Positions 23,464 through 35,400 of a DNA stretch of 64,000 nt are shown here, one piece after another; position 1 is the first letter of the stretch; every line of letters starts with the position of its first letter. A model generated the notes under the pieces. That model was given only the letters and a program-made list of their open reading frames with translations. It did not search any database and had not been told where the DNA came from. The translations under genes and the position numbers were made by a program. This stretch comes from Gavia stellata (Eukaryota; Chordata; Aves; Gaviiformes; Gaviidae): contig NC_082594.1 in NCBI RefSeq assembly GCF_030936135.1, forward strand, positions 18,253,553 to 18,317,552, in the 5' to 3' direction.

Positions 23464-26400
23464 GTAACAAGTTTTCTTTTGGTGTGTGTGCCTCAATTAG
23501 CGATGAAGGGAATCATTAATAATTATCTTTCTTGAAATATATTTTCAGAAAGAAATTGAAAATTTCAAGCGACTTCTCCGTGATTCTGAAACAGTTCTCC
23601 AGCTGGACCGGAATTCTGATTCTAAACAAGGAAAGCAACTCAACTGGGATGCTGTATTTAGGTAGGGTTTTTTTTTTCCCTTTATGAATGGTCGCAATTT
23701 TCTTACATGGAACAGCATTCTTTTGTTTACCAGGCCTATTTTAATGCTGATCTTTCTGCAGATTGATTTAGATTTCTTGTTAGCTTGTAAACAAGAAATG
23801 ACTTATGTTAGTCTCTAAAAGAAGTAAATTTAAAATAGCCAAAAATGCAACACTTATCACATACAGAAAACTTAACTGCTAGGAAACTGATCATTAATCG
23901 GGTGGTCTTCTTTCCTTGCAAAAATAATAGGTACTTTCTTTTATTGAAAATTATCCTCTGCATCTGATTTTCAATGTATAGTTCATATGTAGATTATAGA
24001 TAGCTCATTAGAATTTTTTGTGTTACTGCGTTCTTCAAGACATGATAGAAGGACTGCGGCTTGTGAATTAAAGAAGCCGTGCTGAGGTTTGTAGAGGCCC
24101 GTCTTTGATTTAATCTGCTGTAGGTGTACTACAAGATTGCACTGAGCGTGAGTGTGATAAATTCTTAGAGCAGCTGGGACCAGTGTTAAATTTCACGTTA
24201 TGAGTGCATCTGAAGCATTAGTTTCCATAACCTGGTGCCTGGTCAGCTTTCCATTATGTTTTTTAATTGGACAGCATTGGAATAGTTCTTGTTTCATGGC
24301 TGTACCAAAAATGTCATAAGAAGTATTTGATAAATTTTGTATGTTGCATTTGAGATGGCCAATAAAATACTAGAAATACATAGGAGGAATACAAAAATAG
24401 AGATGACTCTGAACTGAATACAACTAGTGGGCCAGAAAGTCTCCAGTAATTGCCAGTGACAAAGCCAGTGAAAAATTTAATTTATTGTTAGATCTAAAAT
24501 CTAATCTATATGTTAATTTTAAATGATGGAGAAATAGGACTTGAAGGTTTTCCCCAATAAAAACAATGAAGAGTACTTCTTAATATTTTGTTGTATAATG
24601 TTGCAGCATAAACAAAAAGGCTTCAGATTGCTTTTTTTCCATATTATAAATTGTATGTTTAGCATTATGAAAAGTTTAAAGGAAAGTTTGGTTCCTATCC
24701 AAGCTGCTTCTGGATTATCTTTAAAACTAATAGCTCCTTTTATAGACTATTTCCGTCATGCTTAGACTGTAATCTATTTCAGTTGTTTTCAGTCTTTGAT
24801 AATTAGAGTTGCGAGAAGAACAAGCACTGGCATTCTAGGCTAAACCAACATTTACGTATTTTACTTTAGTTATAAATGTGCAGATCCTTGATCAATATCT
24901 CTTTTATTTTGGAAGTGTCCTGCAAAAATATCTCCAGAAAGAAATGAAAAACCTCCAACTGACAAAACCAAATGCAGCTGCTTCAACCCAAACTACCAGA
25001 CAGAAAAAGATGCAAGAAGTTGGAAGTTTGGTCAAATATTTCATCAGATGTGCTAATAAAAGTCAGTAATATATATTCATATAGAATTAACATTTTGTTT
25101 TGGTGCTTTGCTTTCAACTTTTAATTTTTACTCTGAACTAAGTTACCACAGTGGGGTTCATCTTGCTCACTTCCAGATGTTTACAATTTAAATACCTTCA
25201 TGTGAATCCATCCTTTGTGCTCCTTCTCTGTCCTTCTTGATGCTCACAGTGCTTTTTTTCTTATTATTCAATGTGTATATAACTGACGTATCCTTTCTTA
25301 AGTCATTTATTTCTTAGAAACAGTTTGTTTAAGAAGATGATTCCTAACAGAACTGTTTCTGAACTGTTGGGTGGGGTTTTTTATTTTTAAGCAAACATTT
25401 ATAAACAATTAATTCCAGATTTATTTGGCACATTTTGGATTAATTACAGTCTCATGTTCTTTCTTCATGTAGGAGGACCCAGACTGAAATGTCAGGAACT
25501 TCTGATTTATGTAATGGAAATTATAAGAGATCCAGCAAGTTGTGCTGCTTATGGATCTGACTGTAGTAGTGTACTTCTAAAAGATATCCTCTCAGTCAGG
25601 AAATATTGGTGTGAGATATCCCAGCAGCAGTGGTCAGGTAACATTTTTAAGCGTACTTACAAATATGTTTTTCTATTACAGAAGCATGTTTAGGTGCATT
25701 TCAATTTGTGTAATGGCATGTTATGTGAAATACTACGCAAACCATGGAGTAAAATATTGTCAGCCTTGAAGACTTACAGTTGAACTAACTAAAGCAGCAA
25801 AGATGAGGAATTGATTTTTTTTCTTTCTGCATACTGTTTGTCTGTTGCTTACTGAAATATATGTACTTATATACAATCAGGTTACGTGTGCATTGTCTCC
25901 ACAGCGCTTAATGTGTATAACAAATCCATGCAATGTGCGTGCTGGAAATAGCCTCGGTAAAACTCGTGTTGGCATGCAGTGGTTTACAAGTTATTAGGTA
26001 TTGGCTGGTATAGTTTTGATATAGTTAATGTATTACTATTAAATTTTATTACCTGAGTTTTGTTGGCTCATGAAGGTCCTAAAAAAGCATTGATTCATTG
26101 TTATATGCACATACTGCATATAAAGAAAAAATAGAAAGCTTAAGATTTAAATAGACAAAAACAGATTAAAAAGTTGGGTCATAGTATTGCATGCAACCTG
26201 AACTGAGCGGAAATGCAAACATAATTTTTCACTTTTCAGAGGATTGGATTTGACTCCAAGACAGTTAACTTACTTAGCATGTTACTTAGAATGTTAATGT
26301 ATTTTGAATCATCTGTCTGACATGAAGTAAGCTTTCAACCCATCTGTTTTCATTTGTTGATGTAATAGCACTGTAATTTGGAAAAAAAAAAAAGAAAGAA

Positions 26401-29400
26401 GGTATTAGAAGTTTTACAGTCTAGTTTGTTGAATGTTGCATGTGCAATTCTGGAGAAAGCGTAGAAATACTATCTATTTTTTTGAAGTCTAAGTTTGGAT
26501 TTCTGAAAAGTATTTTATGAGAAAATACTCTGCTCTGTAGCTTGAAGAGAGTTGCTTAACTACAGAATAGAAATAAACCTGCAAAGAACTTGGAAGAGGG
26601 ATCTGGTGATACTGGGAGTGAAAGGGGAGGCATAAAGCCCTGCAGAAGACTGGCAAAGCAAAGTGACTGATCTGGAACAATTCAGGATGGGAGATGTGAT
26701 TGGAGAGCCTGAGGGTGGGATCTCAGAAGTTAAACAAGTTCGTACCATGTACGGCCATGGAGATAGAACTGGAACTTGAGGGTAGAAGGGGAAGCTGGAA
26801 GTGTGTGGGAAAGCTGCCTGAGACTAGGAGCTAGGGAGAACACAGAGGGCTGTCAGCCTGCAGGTTGGAGCAGAATGCGAAGGCAGGGACTAATCAGATA
26901 AGGACGCTGGAAGCTGGAGTTCAGAGCAATAATCAGGAAAGGCATCTGAAGAAGAACTGGGTACTCAGGTAGAGCTGAGGGTAGGCAAGTAGGGAATGGG
27001 ACAAGAAGCCAGGGACATTGAAGAGAGATACTGAAGAAGGCAGAGAAGGAAAACTGAGACTGAGTGTCACTGGAAGGGTACATACAGGTTACATGAGAGC
27101 CTATGGGAGTTGTTGTGTGGTAGTTAGGTAGTTTAGGAACATGGAAATGAGCTGAGTCTCTTTGTGTATGGACTGAAGCTGGAAGCATGAGAGGAGTACA
27201 ATATGCCTAGAACCTTCTGCGACAAGGATGGAAGGATAGCCCATCTGTTATGGACTTGTAGAAAAGGTCTTGGGAGAGGACAGTGCCCCAGAACACTTAC
27301 GGTACATTGATTACATTGTAGTACGGGAAAACACTACCCATGAGGTGTGTAACAAAAGCAAAGTGAATTTTACTAAATGCAAGATGTGTGCTCAGAAGAG
27401 ATAAGGTGAAAAGACCTGTGCAGGAAATAGTTTCTTGGTGTTAAAGGGCAAGATGGGTGCTATTGCATTTCTACTGACATGATTTACAGCATCGCAGCAG
27501 TGGCAGCGCTTATCAATAAAAAGGAAACGCAAGTTTTTCTTGGAATGATGAGATTTTGGTAAATGCACATTCCTGGATACAGTCCGCTCATGAATCCGCT
27601 CATGAATCCGCTGTACCAAGTCACTAGGAAAATGGGCTTACTTGAGTGACAACCTGAGCAACAATAAGATCTGACTATAGGCTACCAACTATACCCTGTC
27701 AGAAGAAGAAATACTGGCCGTCTGTTAAGGAATCTGGGCAGCGTTTGAAGTAGCGGCAATGGAATCAGAAATGCTGCTGGCTTCCCACTTGCTGGTACTT
27801 CACTGTTTTCTAAAAGGAGAAATGTCTTTGACTTTCCACACAAGTGTGACCTGGAATATACTGACTCATAAGGGGAAAACAGGGATGCTCCGTCCTACAG
27901 GAGGAGTTGATGGATTGCTCCAAACATCGTGACTTTTGGGCTGTCACCCAAGGTATTACCACTTGCTCAAGAAGCCCTGGAATATGACAGGCTTTCAAAA
28001 AATTAGTAACGTGCCCTGTTCGCTAACAGTTCTTGCCTAATTGTTGGCCGTTGGTGAAGATGTAAAGCTGTCATTTGGAATCCTGACCAACAGGTGATAG
28101 AAGTTGATGAAGGTGAAGGACAGCCAAGTCAATATGCAGAAGTCCAAGCCATAAGACTGGCCATTGATGCAGCATTACAGAGGAAACAGCGTAGGTTTTA
28201 CCTGACTCGTGGATGGTGGCCAGAGCCCTCTGGGGCTGGCTTACACAGTGGAAGCAGGACTTGACAGAGATGAAGGAGGCCTATTTGGATAGCTACCTTG
28301 TGGAAAAACATCACATGGGATTTGAAAAAAACCTCAATGTATGGGTGTGACACGTCATTAGCTATGTCCCAAATGGAAGAGCCACCAAAGAACAAATCAA
28401 CATCAATCAGACCAAACTACTGAAGTTGCTGCAATCAACAAAGTTCTGGAATGGGAGTGTAGAGTGGACCTATTTGTAACTTGATGGACTCATGAAACAT
28501 GTAAGATGGGATTCCACCTGTCTCTGGGCAAGAGACTGAGGAGTGATTTGTCTAAAGATGCCGTTCTACAAGTAATAAAGGTATTTGAATTTTTGTTCAC
28601 TAGTGAGAAAAGCTAAACCACAAAAGGTATTGAAGTGTGCAAGCTGTCCTTTAAACCACCAGGTTGGAGATGTGTGGTAGGTAGACTACATTGGACCTTT
28701 GTACAGGCCTAGTAGGGGGAATCAGTATCTTGTACCTATTTTAAAGCTGCGAGCTGCCTGGAGGCTTGCCCGGTAGTTTATGCCACTGTTGAAGGCACTG
28801 TAGTAGGTCTTGAAAAATAAATTTTGTGGAGATATGGTACACCAGAAATAACTGAGTCTGGTAATGGATCTCACTTCAAAAGCAAAATGATGAAATTATG
28901 GGCAGATGAATATGGGATTGACTAGATACATCATATCTTCTATTATCTCCAAGCCTTGAGTCTGGAGACTGTTGCAAAGGATGTAATTTATGATGCAAGT
29001 AACCTCCCACTATGTACCATTAAACGAGTGAGTGTTAGGGAGGTGTAGAGCATGGGGTGGAAAGTGTCACGGCCTACGGAGCTGGTAGAACTTGAGTAAT
29101 GAGGTGAATGTCAGAGAGCCCACAGTTTGACCTTTGGTGTGCTGCTGTGCAGGTGTTAGGGATGTAACTTCTTGTCAGATAAAGCACAGTTAGGCAGGTG
29201 TTGTGGGTCAAAAAACCGATGTAACTGGCAGAAATAGCAGAACCAAACTTACACAAGAATGACTGATTCAATAACACCAGCTGGTCTGATCTCATAGCTA
29301 AGCCTGCTTACATGATCCAGTGACTTGCTACACCAATCAGTGAACAACAGCTCAGAGCACTTCACTGACCAGTAAACACAAAACAATCTGGAAGGTGCTC

Positions 29401-32400
29401 TCCACCTCACCAAAACTCATCTACTTCAGCTTGAAGGTGCAAAGGGGGTGGTGGTGGTGTGTCACCACGGTTCTGCCTTTAGACTGTGGAGGACCTCTAG
29501 GCGTGCCTGGGACCAAGCTTGTATAGCCAGAACCACCACACATAACACTCTGCTGCTCCTTACCACTGACAACCACTGCTCTTCTCAGCAAGGAGAGCGG
29601 AAGGAGAGAGAACCGTTTTTCTGCAACTTTGTAGTGTTCTGTTTGTAGTTCCTCAGAGGCAATAAATATGCAAATTACTGTGCAGCAATTAATGTGTGCA
29701 TTTAGTCTTTCCTGACCTAAACCATGACAGTAGGTTGAAAGGTTTCCATTTATTCAGCATGTCTGTTATCAAGTGAGGTAGCAGGCAGTTGTGGTGACAC
29801 CCCCTTCGCCACACATCCCCGTATGCATACTGACAAGGCTGCATGTTCAGCTGTCCTGCGTCAGCTATGGGAGAGCACTCTTACTCCTTAAATCTCTGCC
29901 AGTCATGAATGTTCCAATGCAGAGACTCTTACGTGGTACTAAACAGTGACTTTTATTTCACAGCATTGGCAGTTCGTAAGAATATAATACATAGAGTTCA
30001 TTGGGTAGTCTGTAACTAGGGGGTCACCAACAAGGGGAGAGGATGAAAAGGATGTTCTGTTCCACTTGCTGATATGCTGTTGTTTCTAAGAGTACACTAA
30101 GATTGTGACATGCCAAGTCATCATGTAGGATGCGATATAAGTAAACTTTTGCATCAGCAGAAATTCCAGGTAGCTGATTACTGATGTGAGCAGTTTGTGT
30201 GATCTCCATAGGATGGAAGCCTAAACTGTTCCTTAATCTAGGAAGGCAGTTGCTTTGTTCAGAGCACATTCACAGCAAAAATGGATGAGATAGTCCATTG
30301 GTGCTCAAAGACCTCCTCCAGTACTCCATCAGGCACTCAAAGCAGCAGAAGATTCTCGATCCATCTTCCAGCAAACACCAGCCACCAAAACAAGGAGGAA
30401 TTGATACTGCCAAGGAGGCCTCTTTGCACTCTTGCTGCTTAACAAATTACACTGTGTCTTCCTTAATCTAAATGTCTAGATGCTCTATTTGCTGTGCCAC
30501 CCCCTGGTACTGAAGTTAGCACATCTTAGGGTTTTCAGAGCTTGATTTCACCTGTGTGCTGTAGGAATTAAGGCAGAACTGGATCTATACCAGTTTTACT
30601 GCCATCTACAGAAAACTGTGTCCTTGATACCCTAAGAACTGTGGGAAGGATAGCAATAAACAACAGAATCATGCATTGTCACATATATTCAAGGACCAAC
30701 AGACTTGCTTTTCTTCTGCATATTCTTCTGAAGAGGAGGGTGCCACACAGCTTCTTTCCCCTACCTCTTCACCCCCGATCTGGTCCCCATGTTGTTGCAG
30801 GCATCCCAGAGAGGAGGATGCAACACTGCAGGGCTGAAGGGGGGTGGAGATGGAGGACAGCATGAAAGCTGTGTTTGAGAGGGTCATGAAGCTTTATAAG
30901 TGGGACTGATAGCAGGTCTTGGCTCACTTAAATGAGGCTTGACAGAAGCTTGGGAACATGAAGTGCTGGAGACGTGGCAGGAGTAGCAGTTCCAGCATGA
31001 AAATACACTAGACCGTGCTCTTAAGTGGTGACTGGTGTGCAGGCAGTTGGACTTGGAGAAGAAAGAGGAAGCTCAGTCAAGCAGAGAAAGGGTTTTCAGC
31101 TCTTCCAACAACTTGGGGGGGGGGGGGGGGGCTGGACCAGAAAGTCTCTATTCAGGTGTCTAAATAGAGCATGGAGGATAAGGCATGAAAGCAGGGTTTA
31201 GAGACCATTATGACTTTCTGGACCTTTTTTCCTCCGTGGATAAAAGAAGCGTTGTGCCTGCTCTTTTAGTTCAGCCAGGTCAACCAGATTTTGTTAGTTT
31301 CCAGTAGAGTCTGTTGGCCTTCAGAAGGAACATATTGCTGGCTGCTATAGCTATACTTTTCCTGTGTTCAGAACCTGGTTTTAAAAAATCATAGGCAATA
31401 TTTTCCTTCTTCCATGTTCATCTCTGTATATATTATAGCTGTATTGGCTCTCCCAGGGAATTAGAGAATAATTCACGTTGGAAGGAATCTCAGGAGATTT
31501 GTAGTCCAATCCCGTACTTGAAGCAGGCTCAGCTATGAGAAGAGATCAGCTGGTGTTGTGGGATCAAGTTTTCTTATTTTTTGAATGCTTCGTTCACATG
31601 CTTGTTCTGCTCCTATTAAGATTCTAGGCGTTGTGTAAAGCTCTGTGCTTTCCTTGCATGTGTGTTCTTTGAGGGGAGGTCAGCAGAGAGCATGGAGAGT
31701 AGATGTGAAAAGAGTTCAGCCAGTAAGTGCTCTGCAGGTGTGAGCAGGAGTGGTTTCCCAACCTGAGGAGGTCCCAGTATAAGAATCCCCTGCAGGGACA
31801 TGGAGCGTTGGCTGTGGGCTGTTGTGAGCCTGGGCTGCAGTGCACTTGGAGTTGTGTAGGGCCCACTGTTCTGAGCATGTTGGGAGGTCACTGATGCACA
31901 TTCCACTTCCACCCTTTATGCAGAAGGGACACAGTTAAACCAGGCTTGGGCACTGTTGTCACCAGGTTGAAGCTTTGTCACCCAGTAATATAGGGGTGTG
32001 AACTGTCTCTGATTCCCATGATTCAGAGAGTCACCTGAGTTCTGCAAATGACCCTGTGCTTGCTTGGAAATAAGGTGCTGGTATCTCTATTGAATCTGAG
32101 GCCAGAGTTACAAAAGACTTGGTGAAGGTGGCATTATGAGTCCTGCTGGAGTCCAGGATGTCCATAAATCTACTAAGGCCTGCACAACAATGAAGCAGTA
32201 GCATTGCAATTTATTTATTTATAGTTGTCCCAAGCTGGCTTTTCCACAATATAGGAATCCAGAGCTCAGGACCCTTGGTGATGCCATCAAGGTCATCCAT
32301 GCAGAGTATTCAGAAAAAGAGATTCTGAGAGAGTGCCTCAGAGGTGGCATAAATGAAATAGCAGCAAGGCTTTTGTATGTGTCGTGTTAAACTGATGGTG

Positions 32401-35400
32401 ATGGCTGGATTGGTAATGCGCTACTGTGATTTGTATGAAGCTGATGAAAGGACAGCATGATGATTCCTAAATGGGCCTTGAGATAAGAAAGCAAAGTCTG
32501 AGGAAGGGGCCTTTCCTTCAGAAAAATTGTGAATGTGTGCAAAGCATGGATGTGTTGGTCTGCAGGCTGGAGTGAACTAGGTGAACTGCATATAATCGAA
32601 GTATGGGCAGCCTCAGTACCAACTGTTCTCCTCTGTTTACCTGTTCCTGCTGCACCAAATCCTTTGTTAATGTATGTGTGGCTGTAAATTGTGTCTGAGT
32701 ACTTTTATTGTGTGTTCTGCAACAAATGGAGCCCACTGCACTGAGCAATCAATGTAGAGTAGAAGCTGAGTGTGGAAGTAGTTGTGAAAGTTGATCACAT
32801 GGCTGTAGCTACTTTGCTCAGTGTAACACAAAGTAGATTGTATCCCAGCTCAGAATGAATAGAGCTTTACTTCCACTATAGACAAGACCACATGGTTTTG
32901 GTTTTTTTTTCCAGTTAACTTTTGCGAATAATGACATGCAGCTGAATTCAGAATGGTGGTTTCTGTATATTTAATGCAATATTTTGCTTCAAGCATTTTT
33001 TTATGTAATCCTCTGTAGTATATAGGTTTATATATATATTTGTATATTTACAATATATATACACACTGTATCATACGTACTTTTTTTAATACCTTTGCAG
33101 AGTTGCTGATCCTGTATGGCCAATTATACCTCCAACCTTCTGGGAAGATTAATAGAGTCCTGGTGGCTAGGATAATTCACACACTTATGAGGGGGTACTG
33201 CTTCCAAACTGATGGGTTGAGTTCTGATATGTTTATCTTCTTTTCAAAAGCAATGCAGTGTGCGAGGTATGTTGCAAGTCCTCCTTTTGTATGCTAATAT
33301 CTACTTATAAAGAATAACTCATTGTAAGAATTTGGTATTAGACTTGAGTAATAACAGGTAATTCTTTTTTAGACATACTTTGTTCTGTCTTTGAACACCA
33401 ATTTAATAAATTCTTTAAAATATTAATAACTTCTGCATTTGTTAGGCAAATAATATTCTGAATATAGTTACTTGCTAGTATTTACATTTAAACAACTCCT
33501 GTAAAAAGAAATGAGATTATTTCTTCTGGAAATTTGAGTGTTTGGTTTATGTTGCAGGCAGGAGAAGAATACTGCAGGTCTGGATCATATTGTTGGAGCA
33601 ATTAATATTTTCTGCAATAAGTTTGCTGTCAACTGTCGCATACGGATTTGTAAAGTAGGGGAAGAAGTTTTACCTACCGTGCTTTATATATGGACTCAGT
33701 ATAGACCAAAGGATTCCCTGAAAGAATCAATAATTGAGTTACTTCGTCTCCAAGTTCATATTCATCATCCAAAGGGTGCCAAAACTCAGGGAAAAGGTAC
33801 AGTTAAAATCTCTCTGGGTTTTTTTTAATCACTGTGTGTGATTGTTCGAATAATTGTGCCAACTTTCTGAATTTTGGTACGAGTCTTGGAAGCATTAATG
33901 GGAGTGATGATTACTTGTCAGTAGTTTTATGCTATAGGTTAATATTGAATGAAAGTGAAAGTAAGTTTTCAAATTGTGTGCACTAAGAGAATATTAATTG
34001 TATTAAGTCCTGTAAAGGTTGATTGGGGTTTTTTTTAATCAAAAGGTGATTTTAATTACTAAATCAAAACACAGAGTCTTTGGGGAAGGGAGGTAATAGT
34101 TCAGATTGAGTTTAGATTGCCACATGTATTCATATCTTACCAGGTTTGTTTAAGTCCAGAAACTACTACTATGGTCTAAGTCACATCGCTCAGTAGTTGT
34201 GTTTGTCTGTCATGGCCTATTTCAGTTACAGCATCATTTTTAAAAAAATATTTTTTTTTTTACTCTGTCTACAAATGGCAAAAAGTTCATAATTAGTCCA
34301 AATTTATCCATTGCATTTTGTTGTAGTCTTTCCAGTTAGATAAAGAATTGTTTATTAGAAACCTCGTTCCTACCCTAATTACTTGTAAACGCTGATTATA
34401 TTCTGTCCTAACTTCCTTCACTTTTTTACTTTATTCATTCTCCATTATAAGACTTGTTTTGCAGGCCTGCATTTGTTAAGCTTTGTATGCTTTACTCTGA
34501 TTTTAGCTGTATTTTGCGTTGTCTAGGTAGGTTTACGTATTGTATCAAGTGGGCGGTACATGTTATCTTTTAATTGGTTTTGCATGTACAGGTGCATATG
34601 ACTCAACAAAATGGCAAAGTATCTTACATAACCTATATGATCTGCTGGTGAATGAAATAAATCTCATCGGTAGTAGAGGAAAGTATTCTTCAGGCTCACG
34701 TAATATTGCTATAAAGGAAAATTTGATTGAGTTAATGGCTGATATTTGTCACCAGGTAACATTTTTATTTCACTATAAAGTTGAATATATATTTACTGTT
34801 TACTTGTATATTTTGCTTTTTAAAGTAATATGGCTTTAGCATTTCCTTAAAATCGTTTACTGAAATACTAGTACCTTTTGTCCGTGTTCTGTTCTGTTTA
34901 GTTGTTAATTTTTGTACAGTTTAGAAATGTGTGGGCTCCTAAATTATACTAGGTTTCACTAGTGTTTCTTACTAGACTATAAACAGAGGTTTTGTTATAG
35001 TGAAGAATAATAAGTAATAATTCTGGTTGCTTCTTAGGAGGCTTTATACACAGTGAAAAATGGACCAGAAAACATTTCAGGTTTTCTGTAAATACTACTC
35101 TTTTTTATTTGTGTACTTTTTAATTTCTCTTTATAAAAGGTCTTTACAGAGGATACCAAAGTTCTGGAAATTACCCAGTCGTATGCTGTTTCACAAAGAG
35201 AGTCCAGTGATGAAACAGTACCAAGCAAGCGCAGGAGGATTGAACTAGGCTGGGAGGTAATACGAGACAACCTGCAAAGATCCCAGAAGGATTTTGATGT
35301 CATACCTTGGTAATAACATCTTTACATGAAACAAATATCACTACAGACATCTTTTTACATTTAAGTGTTCTCCTGACTATGTTGTGCTTTCAAATTATGT

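Larger units (their letters stand above)
25638..33100 (+). other. ATM: ATM intron 5, largest intron and repeat hub
   Basis: About 7.5 kb. Contents in order: ordinary AT-rich intron to 26.5 kb; purine-rich block 26.57-27.27 kb; degraded retroviral pol 27.66-29.0 kb; probable LTR about 29.15-29.73 kb; unclassified sequence 29.75-31.11 kb; G17 run; old CR1 scrap 31.46-31.56 kb; unclassified sequence to 33.0 kb; TA-rich tract 33.02-33.07 kb. Confidence 0.75.
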
